This document shows, piece after piece, positions 18,391-28,173 of a DNA stretch of 64,000 nt. Source of the stretch: Caballeronia sp. GAFFF1 (lineage in GTDB: Bacteria > Pseudomonadota > Gammaproteobacteria > Burkholderiales > Burkholderiaceae). Where the stretch lies: NCBI RefSeq assembly GCF_023630705.1, contig NZ_JALQEM010000004.1, positions 1 to 64,000 of the forward strand, in the 5' to 3' direction. The number at the start of each line of letters is the position of its first letter. Position 1 is the stretch's first letter. The notes beneath the pieces were generated by a model. The model searched no databases. It was not told the DNA's origin and was given only the letters and a program-made list of their open reading frames with translations. A program made the position numbers and the translations under genes.

Positions 18391-19478
18391 GCGGCGATTC
18401 GTCGGTCTGTGTTGTTCTGTCCGCCGCACGATTCCTCATCGGCCGCTTCGTCGGCGTCCGCGGCCTCGTCCACATAGACGAGACGGTCTGACAGCGCCTT
18501 TTGCGCGTCGAAGAATTCGTTCACAGCGAACAATTGTTCTTTGGTCGTGTCGAGCGTATTCATCCGGTGCCGGAAGGTGTTGGCGCCGGAAAGGCCGCGA
18601 GTGTACCAGCCGATGTGCTTGCGCGCAGTCCGAACGCCCGTGAATTCCCCGTAGAACGCGTAGTGATCTTCGAGGTGCTCGTTCATGACCTGCTGAATCT
18701 CGTCGATGCGCGGCGGCGGCATGCGCTCGCCCGTCGCAAGGAAGTGCTCGATCTCGCGGAAAAGCCACGGCCGGCCCTGCGCCGCGCGGCCGATCATGAT
18801 GGCGTCCGCGCCGGTTGCCGCGAGCACGTCACGCGCTTTCTCGGGCGTCGTGATGTCACCGTTCGCGACGACCGGGATCTTCACCGACGCCTTCACGGCA
18901 GCGATGGTCTCGTACTCCGCGTCGCCCTTATACAAGTCGGCGCGCGTGCGTCCGTGCACGGTCAGCATGGAGATGCCGGCATTCTCGGCAATGCGCGCGA
19001 TGGTCAGCGCATTCTTGTTCTCGCGATTCCAGCCCGTGCGAATCTTGAGCGTGACGGGCACCGCGTCCGGGCCGACGCCAACCGCTTGCACGACGGCCTC
19101 GACGATGCGCGCGACCAGCGGTTCGTTTTGCAAGAGCGCCGATCCCGCCGCGACGTTGCACACCTTCTTCGCCGGGCAGCCCATATTGATATCGATGATC
19201 TGCGCGCCGTTCGCCACGTTGTGACGCGCGGCTTCGGCGAGCATCTGCGGGTCCGCGCCCGCAATTTGCACGGCAATCGGCTCGACCTCGCCCGCGTGGT
19301 TCGCGCGCCGCATGGTCTTTTCGCTCTTCCACAACTGCGCATTCGACGCGACCATTTCCGACACCGCGTAGCCCGCGCCCATGCGCTTGCACAGCTGGCG
19401 GAACGGCCGGTCGGTGACGCCTGCCATCGGAGCGACGAACAGGTTATTGCGCAGAACGTGTGAACCGATGATGGGCAT
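18387..19478 (-). CDS. dusB: tRNA-dihydrouridine synthase B
   Basis: FMN-dependent reductase forming dihydrouridine in tRNA. The 363-residue protein begins with the typical FVAPMAGVTDRPFRQLCKRMG (FMN site, about residues 15-35). It has the catalytic cysteine in NMGCPAKKVCNVAAGSALL near 99-117, and VHGRTRADLYKG, VVANGDI and GADAIMIGRAAQGRPWLF for phosphate binding. The C-terminus (about 340-363) is an acidic, low-complexity tail beyond the usual Dus fold. It is translationally coupled to fis. A palindromic GCGT-N6-ACGC sits just upstream (19560-19573). Confidence 0.95.
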   Translation of the reverse strand: MPIIGSHVLRNNLFVAPMAGVTDRPFRQLCKRMGAGYAVSEMVASNAQLWKSEKTMRRANHAGEVEPIAVQIAGADPQMLAEAARHNVANGAQIIDINMGCPAKKVCNVAAGSALLQNEPLVARIVEAVVQAVGVGPDAVPVTLKIRTGWNRENKNALTIARIAENAGISMLTVHGRTRADLYKGDAEYETIAAVKASVKIPVVANGDITTPEKARDVLAATGADAIMIGRAAQGRPWLFREIEHFLATGERMPPPRIDEIQQVMNEHLEDHYAFYGEFTGVRTARKHIGWYTRGLSGANTFRHRMNTLDTTKEQLFAVNEFFDAQKALSDRLVYVDEAADADEAADEESCGGQNNTDRRIAA

Positions 19479-19676
19479 GAAGTCGGGGCACCGAGCGGGC
19501 GAACGTTCGGCAATGAGCGCCGTGTCGCGTCAGACGGATGCGGGAATGCGGAAGGGAAACGCGTATTTTAACGCTAAGCGCGTGCTGAAATTAAGAGCAA
19601 TCGCGTGCAAGTGTTTAAATCTTCTATGAAAGCGGACGCGCCCATAGAGGATAAGTCGCGCGTCTGCCACACAAGT

Positions 19677-20876
19677 TTAGCGTCGCTGGCCGAACATCAT
19701 CTGTCGCGCAAGCGCCGTTTTGAGCGGCGGCAGGAATTCGAGCGCGGTCAGCGCCAGCCCGCGCGCGGCGGCGAGCGGCGCGAAATCCACCGTAAAGATA
19801 CGGGCGAGCGTATCTGTCGCGCCGATGGTGAAGCGCCGGTCGAGCGCGCGCCGCTGCGCAAAGTGCGCGAGCGCGAGCGGGCGCGGTCCGTCGGTCGAGA
19901 GGGCATCGCAGAGCGCCTGCGCGTCGCGCAGCCCGAGGTTCAGGCCCTGGCCCGCCACCGGATGCAGCGTCTGCGCCGCATTGCCGATAGCAACCGTGCG
20001 CCGGTCGACCAGCGCGTTGAGCGCCGTCAGCCCGAGCGGGTACGCCGCCCGCCCGACGATTCGCGTGAAGCGCCCCATGCGCGAGCCGAACGCGACGCCG
20101 AGTTCGGCGAGGAAGGCGTCGTCGTCTAGCTGCATGCGTCGCGCGGCTTCGTCGGGCGAGCAGCACCAGACGAGCGAATAGTCCGCGTGACGCTGGCCGC
20201 CGCAGGGCAAGAGCGCAATCGGGCCTTGGTTCGTGAAGCGTTCCCACGCGACGTTGGCTTGCGGGTCCGACACGCTCACCGTGCCGACGATGGCCGTCTG
20301 CCCGTAATCGCGTGCCCGGCGCTCCGTGGAGACTGCGACATCGCGCGGACCTTGCTGATAGAGCCCGCCTTCAGCGTTGACCAGCACGCGCACCCGGATC
20401 GTGCGCTCGACACCGCCCGATTGCAGCGGCAAGGTCACGCTTTCGTTGTCCTGCAAGGGCGGCAGGGCGGACGTATCGGTGAGCCAATCGACTTTCGTCG
20501 CGCGCACGGCCTTGGCAAGCGCGCCGACGAGCGAGCCGTAGCGCGCCACGTAACCCAGCTCCGGCAAGTCGTGTTCGTCGTGTTCGATCAGCGTGCGCCC
20601 GAAATGTCCACGCTGCGAGACGTGAATGCGGCGGATCGGCGTGACGTCGGCGGGAAAACCGAGCGGCTGGAGCATGACGCGGCTGCCGTGCGAAAGCGCC
20701 AGCGAGCGGGGATCGTTCGCCGCGGCTTCGGGCGTGCGCGCGTCGATCAGCGCGATGGACAGCCGCGAGGTCGCGCTGCGCCGCGCGAGCCAGCCGGCGA
20801 GCGCAAGCCCGACCGGACCCGCGCCGACGATGGCAATGTCGTAATCGAAATGCGGTTGCGTGGTGGCGTCGCTCAT
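19677..20876 (-). CDS. UbiH/UbiF family FAD-dependent hydroxylase
   Basis: Flavoprotein monooxygenase of the ubiquinone-hydroxylase group, 399 residues. The Rossmann motif IAIVGAGPVGLALAG is at about 14-28, and the second FAD motif is in RTVAIGNAAQTLHPVAGQGLNLGLRDA near 298-324. The intermediate DG motif is altered to NAEGG (about residue 170), unlike the usual ADGxxS. It most likely hydroxylates the ubiquinone ring (UbiH-like), but UbiF/UbiL paralogues cannot be excluded. pepP ends 10 bases upstream on the same strand, the same pepP-ubiH pairing seen in enterics. Confidence 0.85.
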   Translation of the reverse strand: MSDATTQPHFDYDIAIVGAGPVGLALAGWLARRSATSRLSIALIDARTPEAAANDPRSLALSHGSRVMLQPLGFPADVTPIRRIHVSQRGHFGRTLIEHDEHDLPELGYVARYGSLVGALAKAVRATKVDWLTDTSALPPLQDNESVTLPLQSGGVERTIRVRVLVNAEGGLYQQGPRDVAVSTERRARDYGQTAIVGTVSVSDPQANVAWERFTNQGPIALLPCGGQRHADYSLVWCCSPDEAARRMQLDDDAFLAELGVAFGSRMGRFTRIVGRAAYPLGLTALNALVDRRTVAIGNAAQTLHPVAGQGLNLGLRDAQALCDALSTDGPRPLALAHFAQRRALDRRFTIGATDTLARIFTVDFAPLAAARGLALTALEFLPPLKTALARQMMFGQRR

Positions 20877-20886
20877 GTCGTCAGAT

Positions 20887-22284
20887 TCAATGGCTGATGG
20901 ATTCGCGCATGAGCGCCTCGATCTCGTCGGCGGCGACGGGGACTTCGCGCGTCAGCAACTCGCAGCCGCCGGGCGTGACGAGGGCGTCGTCTTCGATTCG
21001 GATGCCTGTGTTCCAGTAGCGCTCGGGCACGTCTTCGGCGGCGCGCACGTACAGGCCCGGCTCGATGGTCAGCACGTTCCCGGCAACGAGCGTACGCCAG
21101 GGACGCGCGCCTTGCTCGTCGCGCGGGCCGTCGGCTTCCCTATACTCGCCCGCGTCGTGCACATCCATGCCGAGCCAATGGCCGGTGCGGTGCATATAGA
21201 AGCGCGCATAGGCGCGTTCCGCGATGACATTCTCCACGCCGCCGAACTTCGCTTTGTCGAGAATGCCGGTGTCGAGCAGACCTTGCGACAGCACTTCGAG
21301 CGCGGCCTGATGGAGCGCGTCGAAGCTCACGCCGGCGCGCGTCGCGTCGATGGCGGCGGACTGCGCGGCGAGCACGATGTCATAGAGCTCGCGCTGCGCT
21401 GGCGTGAAACGGCCGCTTGCCGGGAACGTACGCGTGATGTCGGAGGCGTAGCCGTCGAGCTCGCATGCGGCGTCGATCAGGACGAGATCGCCGTCGCGCA
21501 TGGTCGCATTGCCCGCCGGGTAATGCAGCACGCACGCATTCGCGCCTGTGGCCACGATGGAGCCGTACGCGGGCGCTTGCGCGCCGTGCCGCCGGAACGT
21601 ATAGAGCAGTTCCGCTTCGAGTTCGTATTCGCGCATGCCGGGGCGGCAAGCATGCATCGCGCCGCGGTGCGCCTCGGCGGAGATGGATGCCGCGCGGCGC
21701 ATGATCGCGATCTCGTGCGCGTCCTTCACCATCCGCATTTCGTCGATGATCGGCAACAGATGCTGCGCCCGCGTGGGTGCGCGCACGCCGCTGCGGCTTT
21801 GGGCGCGCACGGCGTCGATCCAGCCGCGAACCTTGGCGTCGAGTTCAGCCGATGTTCCGAGCGCGTAGAACAGCGCGGGCTGGTCGGCGAGAAGGCGCGG
21901 CATGTGGTCGTCGAGCGCGCCGATGGCAAAGGCGGCATCGAAACCGAACGCCTCGGCGGCAGCTTCGGGACCGTAGCGAAAGCCTTCCCATGTTTCGCGC
22001 TCGACATTTTTCTCGCGGCAGAACAGGATGGACGCAGGCTCGCCATCCCGCGCGCTCGCGTTCAGCACGAGCGTCGCCTCGGGCTCGCTGAAGCCCGTCA
22101 GGTAATAGAAGTAGCTGTCGTGGCGGAACGGGTAGTCCGTGTCGCGATTGCGCATGACTTCCGGCGCGGTCGAGAGGACGGCGAGGCCGCCGCCCTGCGC
22201 ACGCAACTGCGCGAGCACGCGCTCGCGGCGGCTGCGGTAAACATCGACGGCGATCGGGCTGACATCTTCGATAAGTGAGTTCAT
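20887..22284 (-). CDS. pepP: Xaa-Pro aminopeptidase (aminopeptidase P)
   Basis: Dinuclear-metal M24 peptidase that removes an N-terminal residue preceding proline. I start at 22284 (MNSLIEDVSP); an upstream ATG at 22344 would add 20 non-family residues. The 465-residue chain has the N-terminal aminopeptidase-P domain (RDTDYPFRHDSYFYYLTGF near 48-66). The metal ligands are in LVLIDAACELDGYASDITRTF near 257-277, HRTGHWLGMDVHD near 356-368, VLTIEPGLYV near 404-413 and GIRIEDDALVT near 431-441. It precedes the UbiH-family gene with a 10-base gap. Confidence 0.94.
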   Translation of the reverse strand: MNSLIEDVSPIAVDVYRSRRERVLAQLRAQGGGLAVLSTAPEVMRNRDTDYPFRHDSYFYYLTGFSEPEATLVLNASARDGEPASILFCREKNVERETWEGFRYGPEAAAEAFGFDAAFAIGALDDHMPRLLADQPALFYALGTSAELDAKVRGWIDAVRAQSRSGVRAPTRAQHLLPIIDEMRMVKDAHEIAIMRRAASISAEAHRGAMHACRPGMREYELEAELLYTFRRHGAQAPAYGSIVATGANACVLHYPAGNATMRDGDLVLIDAACELDGYASDITRTFPASGRFTPAQRELYDIVLAAQSAAIDATRAGVSFDALHQAALEVLSQGLLDTGILDKAKFGGVENVIAERAYARFYMHRTGHWLGMDVHDAGEYREADGPRDEQGARPWRTLVAGNVLTIEPGLYVRAAEDVPERYWNTGIRIEDDALVTPGGCELLTREVPVAADEIEALMRESISH

Positions 22285-22399
22285 GCGCCGATTGTAGCGC
22301 CGGCCTACAAGCTGCGCGAATAGGCCATTCGGCCTAGTGGTCACATGTCACACGGCGAGGCATACTCGCCCGGAAGCGGTCGAGCCTGCTGCCGCGCGC

Positions 22400-23701
22400 C
22401 TACTCTTCCGCCCGGTTGCGCACGCTGCCCGCCACGAGGTCGAAGCGGAACAGCCGGCATTCGAGCGCGCCGTTGAAAAGCGGCGTCTTGGTCGATTCCC
22501 GCAGCCGCAACATGCCGGGCAACTTGCGGTCGGACGTCAGCACATAGGCGCGCCAGCCGGGAAAGCGTTGCTTGAGCGCGTTGCCGAACGAGACGAAGAA
22601 CTCGGTATCGGCGGGATCGGGCTGGGCGCGGGCGAATGCGTCGTCGTCCTCGCGGCGCGAGCGCGCCGTGTCGCGAATTTCGCCGCGCGGGCCGCGTCCG
22701 CGCACTTCGATGCGTTCGCCATACGGCGGATTCGCGACGAGGATGCCGGGCGCGTCGGTGGGCGGCGTCATGTTGCGGGCGTCCACCTGCTTGAGCGACA
22801 GTTCCGGCACGCCCGCGCGGCTCAGGTTCGCGCGCGCCTTGTCGAGCATGTCGCCGGAAATGTCGCTGCCGAAGATGTTGATGTCCTTCGCGTTGGCGCG
22901 CGCCGCGCGCTTGGCTTCCATCGCGGCGTTCTTGAGCTTTTGCCACATGCCCGGATGGAACGGCTTGAGTTTCTCGAAGCCGAACCGCCGCTCGCTGCCC
23001 GGCGCGATGTTGAGCGCGGTCTGCGCAGCTTCCGCGAGGAACGTGCCGCTGCCGCACATCGGATCGAAAAGCGGCGTGCCGGGCGTCCATCCGGTCAGGC
23101 GCAAAATGCCGGCGGCGAGATTTTCGCGAAGGGGCGCCGCGCCTTTATCGAGCCGCCAGCCGCGCTTGAAGAGCGGTTCGCCCGAGGTGTCGAGATAGAG
23201 CGTGCACTCGTTCATGGTGAGGAACGCGAACACGCGGACGTCGGGCTGCGCCGTATCGATGCTCGGGCGCGCGCCGCTCAGATCGCGCAGGCGGTCGCAC
23301 ACGGCGTCTTTCACGCGCAGCGTCGTGAATTCGAGGCTCTTGAGCGGCGACTTGATTGCCGTCAGGTCGACGCGCATGGTCTGGCTCGGCGTGAACCACT
23401 GTTCCCATCGCTGCCGATGCGTCAGTTCGTAGATATCGTGCTCGTTGCGATACGGACCGTGCGCGATCTTCAGCAACACGCGGCTCGCGATGCGCGAGTG
23501 CAGGTTCGCCGCCATTCCCGCGACCCAGCCGCCCCGGAAGTGCACGCCGCCCGGCACTTGCGCGCCGACCGTGAGCGGACCGCTTCCCGAGAGCGGCGCG
23601 GTGCTGACGTGTCGCTCCCCGATCTCGGCAAGCTCGGCGGCGAGCGGCGCTTCGAGACCGCGCGGGCAGGGGACAAACCAGTCGAAGAGAGGGGAGGACA
23701 T
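22400..23701 (-). CDS. THUMP-domain 23S rRNA guanine-N2 methyltransferase (RlmL-type)
   Basis: SAM-dependent RNA methyltransferase of 433 residues. Order of parts: an N-terminal ferredoxin-like/THUMP region (about 1-165), then the UPF0020 catalytic domain with FDPMCGSGTFLAEAA near 214-228 (SAM motif I), INIFGSDISGDML near 273-285, and the catalytic NPPYGERIEV near 321-330. It corresponds to the RlmL half of E. coli RlmKL; the C-terminal RlmK domain is absent, as in many betaproteobacteria. Its likely target is therefore the m2G made by RlmL in 23S rRNA. A monocistronic unit on present evidence. Confidence 0.85.
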   Translation of the reverse strand: MSSPLFDWFVPCPRGLEAPLAAELAEIGERHVSTAPLSGSGPLTVGAQVPGGVHFRGGWVAGMAANLHSRIASRVLLKIAHGPYRNEHDIYELTHRQRWEQWFTPSQTMRVDLTAIKSPLKSLEFTTLRVKDAVCDRLRDLSGARPSIDTAQPDVRVFAFLTMNECTLYLDTSGEPLFKRGWRLDKGAAPLRENLAAGILRLTGWTPGTPLFDPMCGSGTFLAEAAQTALNIAPGSERRFGFEKLKPFHPGMWQKLKNAAMEAKRAARANAKDINIFGSDISGDMLDKARANLSRAGVPELSLKQVDARNMTPPTDAPGILVANPPYGERIEVRGRGPRGEIRDTARSRREDDDAFARAQPDPADTEFFVSFGNALKQRFPGWRAYVLTSDRKLPGMLRLRESTKTPLFNGALECRLFRFDLVAGSVRNRAEE

Positions 23702-23928
23702 GTGGGGCGCTTGCGGGGGTTCAAAGGCGGTATTGTACGCGGGCGAACTTCTAAAGGCTGCGCGCTAGAATCTGCCGCGGCGTCGTTTCCGCGCCGTGCC
23801 GGCCAGGCAGAGGGCAACGTTTCGTTTTGCTTCGGCACAGACGTTCAGTGAGTGCGGTGCGCTTTCATTCGCAACGTGTTAGTCCGAGCAAGCAGCCTAA
23901 TGCACGCATTCGCCACCACATTCGAAAA

Positions 23929-24447
23929 ATGGTCAACTGGGCTTATTTCCTGAGATCCGACAAAGCGACGCGTCTTGCCGTCGGCGTTGTCCAGGCGTTC
24001 GAAGAAGTTCATTCGTCGATTGCTTCGGGTACACATACCCTTCCGAGCAACGGCGTTCTGGCCTACGTTGCTGCGCCTTTTGCAGAACTCGGCTTCGCCG
24101 TCGAGGCAGGGAAAAAGCACGCGGACAAGATTCGCGTCCCCGTCTTATAGGGAAACAACGGACGAATCGCCAAGGCATTCGAAGCCGATGCTTATCACGC
24201 GGCCGAACGGTTCGTTGTCGAAGTCGAGGCCGGACGTGGAGTGGCCAACAACCAGTTCCTCAAAGGCCTCTTTCAAGCTTGCATGATGGACGACGTCGAC
24301 TATCTGGCGATTGCAGTCCGAAACGTCTACATTGCCGCGGGCGTGACGAATCCGGACTTCGACCGCGTCGTCACGTTCTTCGATACCCTCTTTGCGAGCA
24401 ACCGGATGCGGCTTCCTCTAAAGGGCATCTTGATCGTGGGCGATTGA
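23929..24447 (+). pseudogene. Conserved hypothetical protein interrupted by an in-frame amber codon
   Basis: One continuous reading frame of 173 codons is broken only by TAG at 24148-24150 (codon 74); no shift of frame is needed. The first part begins MVNWAYFLRSDKATRLAVGV, and the part after the stop resumes GNNGRIAKAFEADAYHAAER. The second half has FVVEVEAGRG followed by NNQFLKGLFQACMMDDVDYL, a pattern reminiscent of restriction-endonuclease-like folds with an E-x-E-type metal site, but I cannot assign a family with confidence. Base composition is less GC-rich than its neighbours, suggesting acquisition. It could be a decayed gene, a readthrough case or a sequencing error (TAT or TAC to TAG). 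Confidence 0.7.
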
Positions 24448-24520
24448 ACGTTGAGTGGCGTGACTTCACGCGCTCGTCCACGATTGGCGAACGAGCGCGG
24501 TTTTTCTCAATCGCCAACCC

Positions 24521-25963
24521 TCACTCCACCGCCTTCATCATCTCCTCGACGACCTTCTTCGCATCCCCGAACACCATCATCGTCTTGTCCATATAGAACA
24601 GTTCGTTATCGAGCCCGGCATAACCCGCCGCCATCGACCGCTTGTTCACGATGATCGTCCGTGCCTTGTACGCTTCCAGAATCGGCATGCCGGCAATCGG
24701 CGATTTCGGGTCCGTCTTCGCAGCCGGGTTCACTACGTCGTTGGCTCCGAGCACGAGCACCACGTCCGTCTGCCCGAATTCGCTGTTGATGTCCTCCATC
24801 TCCTGAACCATCTCGTACGGCACCTCGGCTTCCGCGAGCAGCACGTTCATGTGCCCCGGCATGCGCCCCGCGACCGGGTGAATCGCGTAACGCACGTCGA
24901 TGCCTTTCTCGACCAGCTTGTCCGTCAGTTCCTTCAGCGCATGCTGCGCGCGCGCGACGGCGAGTCCATAACCCGGCACGATCACCACGCTTTCCGCGTT
25001 GCCGAGCATGAAGGCGGCGTCATCGGCGGAACCGGATTTCACCGGCCGCTGCTCCTGCGCGCCGCCCGCCGCCGCGCCGCCCGCTTCGCCGCCGAAGCCG
25101 CCCAGAATCACGTTGAAGAACGAGCGGTTCATGGCCTTGCACATGATGTACGAGAGAATCGCGCCGGACGATCCGACGAGCGAGCCCGCGATAATCAGCA
25201 TCGGATTGTTGAGCGAGAAGCCGATGCCCGCCGCCGCCCAGCCGGAGTACGAATTGAGCATGGAGACGACGACCGGCATGTCCGCGCCGCCAATCGGAAT
25301 GATGATGAGCACGCCGAGCGCGAACGCGATCAGCGTCATGATGACGAAGGGCAGCCACGACTGCGTCACCATGAAGATGATGCCGAAGCCGATCATCGCC
25401 ACGGCGAGCAGCAAGTTAATCAGATGCTGTCCCGAGTACACCACCGGCGCGCCCTGAAAAAGCCTGAACTTGTACTTGCCCGAGAGCTTGCCGAACGCGA
25501 TGACCGATCCCGAAAACGTAATCGCGCCGACGAACGTGCCGATGAATAACTCAACACGATTGCCATACGGAATCAGATAGCCCGGCGGCGCAAGCCCGAA
25601 TGCGGACGGCTCCGACACCACCGCATACGCGATGCACACCGCCGCGAGACCGATCAGCGAGTGCATCGCCGCGACGAGCTCGGGCATCTTCGTCATCTCG
25701 ACTTTGGCCGCGATATACGCGCCCGCCGCGCCGCCGATAATCAACGCCGCGAACAAGAGCGACAGCCCGAGCGAGAGATTGGACCCGAGATCAGCGGCCT
25801 GTTTCGCGATGAGCGCGAGCGTCGTAAAGATGGCGATAGCCATGCCCGCCATGCCGAACGTGTTGCCGATGCGCGCGGTCTTCGGATTCGACAGGCCCTT
25901 GAGCGCCTGAATGAAGCACACCGACGCGATCAGATACAGAAGAGTGACGACGTTCATGCTCAT
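24521..25963 (-). CDS. pntB: NAD(P) transhydrogenase subunit beta
   Basis: Membrane and NADP(H)-binding subunit of proton-translocating transhydrogenase, which makes NADPH from NADH using the proton gradient. The 480-residue protein has about eight to nine hydrophobic helices over residues 5-260 and a linker around 265-300. The NADP-binding domain III carries VVIVPGYGLAVARAQHAL near 326-343, GRMPGHMNVLLAEAEVPY near 367-384 and VVLVLGANDVVNPAAKTD near 402-419. Its start directly abuts the pntAB stop (TAAATG), so the subunits are coupled. Confidence 0.97.
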   Translation of the reverse strand: MSMNVVTLLYLIASVCFIQALKGLSNPKTARIGNTFGMAGMAIAIFTTLALIAKQAADLGSNLSLGLSLLFAALIIGGAAGAYIAAKVEMTKMPELVAAMHSLIGLAAVCIAYAVVSEPSAFGLAPPGYLIPYGNRVELFIGTFVGAITFSGSVIAFGKLSGKYKFRLFQGAPVVYSGQHLINLLLAVAMIGFGIIFMVTQSWLPFVIMTLIAFALGVLIIIPIGGADMPVVVSMLNSYSGWAAAGIGFSLNNPMLIIAGSLVGSSGAILSYIMCKAMNRSFFNVILGGFGGEAGGAAAGGAQEQRPVKSGSADDAAFMLGNAESVVIVPGYGLAVARAQHALKELTDKLVEKGIDVRYAIHPVAGRMPGHMNVLLAEAEVPYEMVQEMEDINSEFGQTDVVLVLGANDVVNPAAKTDPKSPIAGMPILEAYKARTIIVNKRSMAAGYAGLDNELFYMDKTMMVFGDAKKVVEEMMKAVE

Positions 25964-26284
25964 TTACGCGCCCTCCTTGCTGGTCAGCTTTCTCGGTTCC
26001 TTCTTCTTGAACATTTCGAGCATGCGCCGCGTGACGAGAAAGCCGCCGAACACGTTCACCGCGGCGAGCAGCACCGCGAGCGCGCCGAAGAACTTGCCCG
26101 TGCCGCCGACCGTGAGACCGACCGCGAGCATCGCGCCGACGATCACGATCGCCGAAATGGCGTTCGTCACGGCCATCAGCGGCGTGTGCAGCGCGGGCGT
26201 GACGTTCCAGACGACGTGATAGCCGACGTAGATCGCCAGCACGAAGATGATGAGGTTGATCACCGTATGGTTGATGACGTCCAT
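25964..26284 (-). CDS. pntAB: NAD(P) transhydrogenase subunit alpha part 2
   Basis: Small membrane subunit of 106 residues corresponding to the C-terminal transmembrane part of E. coli PntA. Three to four helices are visible: [20 protein letters not shown] near 7-26, then [16 protein letters not shown] and [25 protein letters not shown]. The lysine-rich tail ([14 protein letters not shown]) is cytoplasmic. The split into pntAA and pntAB is typical for many proteobacteria outside the enterics. It lies 13 bases after pntAA and abuts pntB. Confidence 0.95.
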   Translation of the reverse strand: MDVINHTVINLIIFVLAIYVGYHVVWNVTPALHTPLMAVTNAISAIVIVGAMLAVGLTVGGTGKFFGALAVLLAAVNVFGGFLVTRRMLEMFKKKEPRKLTSKEGA

Positions 26285-26297
26285 GTTCTTCTCCGTG

Positions 26298-27443
26298 TCA
26301 GGCGGTCGCGCGGGCGAGCTGTCCGTCGCGGCACTGGAGCGTGGCCGCGACGATGTCGTCCGCGAGGTCGATGTTGAGCGTGCCTTCCTTCGTGAGGATC
26401 AGCTTCAGGAAGTCGAGCAGATTACGCGCGTAGAGCGCGGAGGCGTCGGCGGCGACCATCGAGGCCAGATTCGTGTGGCCGACGATATGGACGCCGTGCT
26501 TCATCACCACTTGGTCGACTTCGGTGAGCGGGCAATTGCCGCCTTTTCTGCCTTCGAACTCGGGTCCGCGTCCGGCGGCCAGATCAACGATCACCGAGCC
26601 GGGTTTCATGTGCTTCACCGTTTCCACGGAGATGAGCGTCGGCGCGGGACGGCCGGGAATCAGCGCCGTCGAAATGACGATATCGGCCGCCTTGGCACGT
26701 TCGTGCACGAGTGCCGACTGCCGCGCGAGCCAGCTCGGCGGCATGGGACGCGCGTAACCGCCGACGCCTTGCGCCGCGTCGCGTTCCTCGTCGGTCTCGA
26801 AGGGCACGTCGACGAATTTCGCGCCGAGCGACTCGATCTGCTCCTTCACCGCCGGCCGCACATCCGACGCTTCGACCACGGCGCCGAGGCGCTTCGCCGT
26901 CGCAATCGCCTGCAGGCCCGCGACGCCCGCGCCCAGCACGAGCACGCGCGCCGCCTTCACCGTGCCGGCGGCGGTCATGAGCATCGGCATGAATCGCTGG
27001 TAGTACTGGCAGGCCATCAGCACGGCCTTGTATCCGGCGATGTTCGCCTGCGACGAGAGCACGTCGAGGCTCTGCGCGCGCGTCGTGCGCGGCGCGGCTT
27101 CGAGCGCGAACGCGGTGATGTTCGCTGCTGCGAGCCGCGCGGTGTTCTCGGTGTTGAACGGATCGAGCATGCCGATGAGCACGGCGCCCGGCTTGATCGT
27201 CGCGAGTTCTTCGGCGGACGGTGACTGCACCTTGAGCACGATCTCGGCTGACAACGCGGTGGCGGCATCGACGATATCCGCGCCCGCTTGCGCGAACGCG
27301 TCGTCGATATAGCTTGCCGGCACGCCTGCGCCGCTTTGCACCGAAAGGCGGTGCCCTTGCGCGACGAGCTTTTTCACCGTCTCTGGCGTGGCGGCGACGC
27401 GCGCCTCGTTCGCCCGCGCCTCGGCAGGCACTCCGATATGCAT
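26298..27443 (-). CDS. pntAA: NAD(P) transhydrogenase subunit alpha part 1
   Basis: Soluble NAD(H)-binding subunit (domain I), related to alanine dehydrogenase. The 381 residues include [20 protein letters not shown] at the start, [20 protein letters not shown] near 123-142 (RQD loop region), the Rossmann motif [22 protein letters not shown] near 168-189 and [14 protein letters not shown] near 229-242. [19 protein letters not shown] follows near 288-306. It is the first gene of the pnt operon, divergent from the NUDIX gene; the promoter was not identified with confidence. Confidence 0.96.
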   Translation of the reverse strand: MHIGVPAEARANEARVAATPETVKKLVAQGHRLSVQSGAGVPASYIDDAFAQAGADIVDAATALSAEIVLKVQSPSAEELATIKPGAVLIGMLDPFNTENTARLAAANITAFALEAAPRTTRAQSLDVLSSQANIAGYKAVLMACQYYQRFMPMLMTAAGTVKAARVLVLGAGVAGLQAIATAKRLGAVVEASDVRPAVKEQIESLGAKFVDVPFETDEERDAAQGVGGYARPMPPSWLARQSALVHERAKAADIVISTALIPGRPAPTLISVETVKHMKPGSVIVDLAAGRGPEFEGRKGGNCPLTEVDQVVMKHGVHIVGHTNLASMVAADASALYARNLLDFLKLILTKEGTLNIDLADDIVAATLQCRDGQLARATA

Positions 27444-27650
27444 GTTGAATCCTCCTGTCTTTTCTTTTCCTGCCCTCGCGCGCGGCCACGCACGAGGGAG
27501 AGACCAAGCCTGTTTTCGAGTTTCAGATGCTGACGGACGACTTTCCCAACTCTAACTGAAGAATATGCGCCCAAAATGCGATCCGGGGCGCGATCGCACT
27601 CCGCGCTAACCCTTAGGCCGCGCGCACGTGATCGGACGGGTGACGGTAAA

Positions 27651-28142
27651 ATGTCGGCCATGAAATCAGATACTTGGGCTCCTCACGTTACGGTCGCGGC
27701 AGTCGTCGAGCAGGACGGGCGCTTCCTCGTCATCGAGGAACACACGTCCGCAGGGCTGCGAATCAACCAACCGGCCGGTCACCTCGAAGCGGGCGAAACG
27801 CTCGTCGAGGCGGTCGTTCGCGAGACGCTGGAAGAAACGGCGCATCGCTTCGAGCCCGAGGCGCTCGTCGGCGCGTACATGACGCACTTTCAGCGTCCCG
27901 GGCGCGATGTCACGTATCTGCGCTTCACGTTCTGCGGCAAGTCCGCGGGCGAAGTAGCGGGGCGCGCGCTGGACAAAGGCATCGTTCGCGCGATGTGGCT
28001 CACGCCCGACGAACTGCGCGCGACGGCCGCGCAGCATCGCACGCCGCTCGTCATGCAGTGCGTCGACGACTATCTGGCCGGGCGGCGCGTGCCACTCGAT
28101 TTCATCCATACGCATTCGGTCGCGCCGGTGGTGCGCTCCTGA
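27651..28142 (+). CDS. NUDIX hydrolase (NudJ-like phosphatase)
   Basis: A 163-residue NUDIX hydrolase. The NUDIX box reads [22 protein letters not shown] near residues 43-64 and fits Gx5Ex7REUxEE, except that the usual final Gly is Ala. The N-terminal part [23 protein letters not shown] is close to the NudJ/YmfB type, which hydrolyses nucleoside tri- and diphosphates and thiamine-pyrimidine diphosphate in E. coli. Start: ATG at 27651, with a second at 27660. It lies 31 bases upstream of mnmA; E. coli nudJ is likewise next to mnmA, which supports the assignment. Confidence 0.86.
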   Translation: MSAMKSDTWAPHVTVAAVVEQDGRFLVIEEHTSAGLRINQPAGHLEAGETLVEAVVRETLEETAHRFEPEALVGAYMTHFQRPGRDVTYLRFTFCGKSAGEVAGRALDKGIVRAMWLTPDELRATAAQHRTPLVMQCVDDYLAGRRVPLDFIHTHSVAPVVRS

Positions 28143-28173
28143 CGCGCTCGCGCGCCAACAACGCGGTAATCCT

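Noticed and set aside
20860..22278. Long plus-strand open frame opposite pepP
   Set aside because: Antisense shadow; pepP is unambiguous.
24148..24150. A frameshift in the interrupted gene
   Set aside because: The same frame continues on both sides of the TAG, so a nonsense change alone explains the break.
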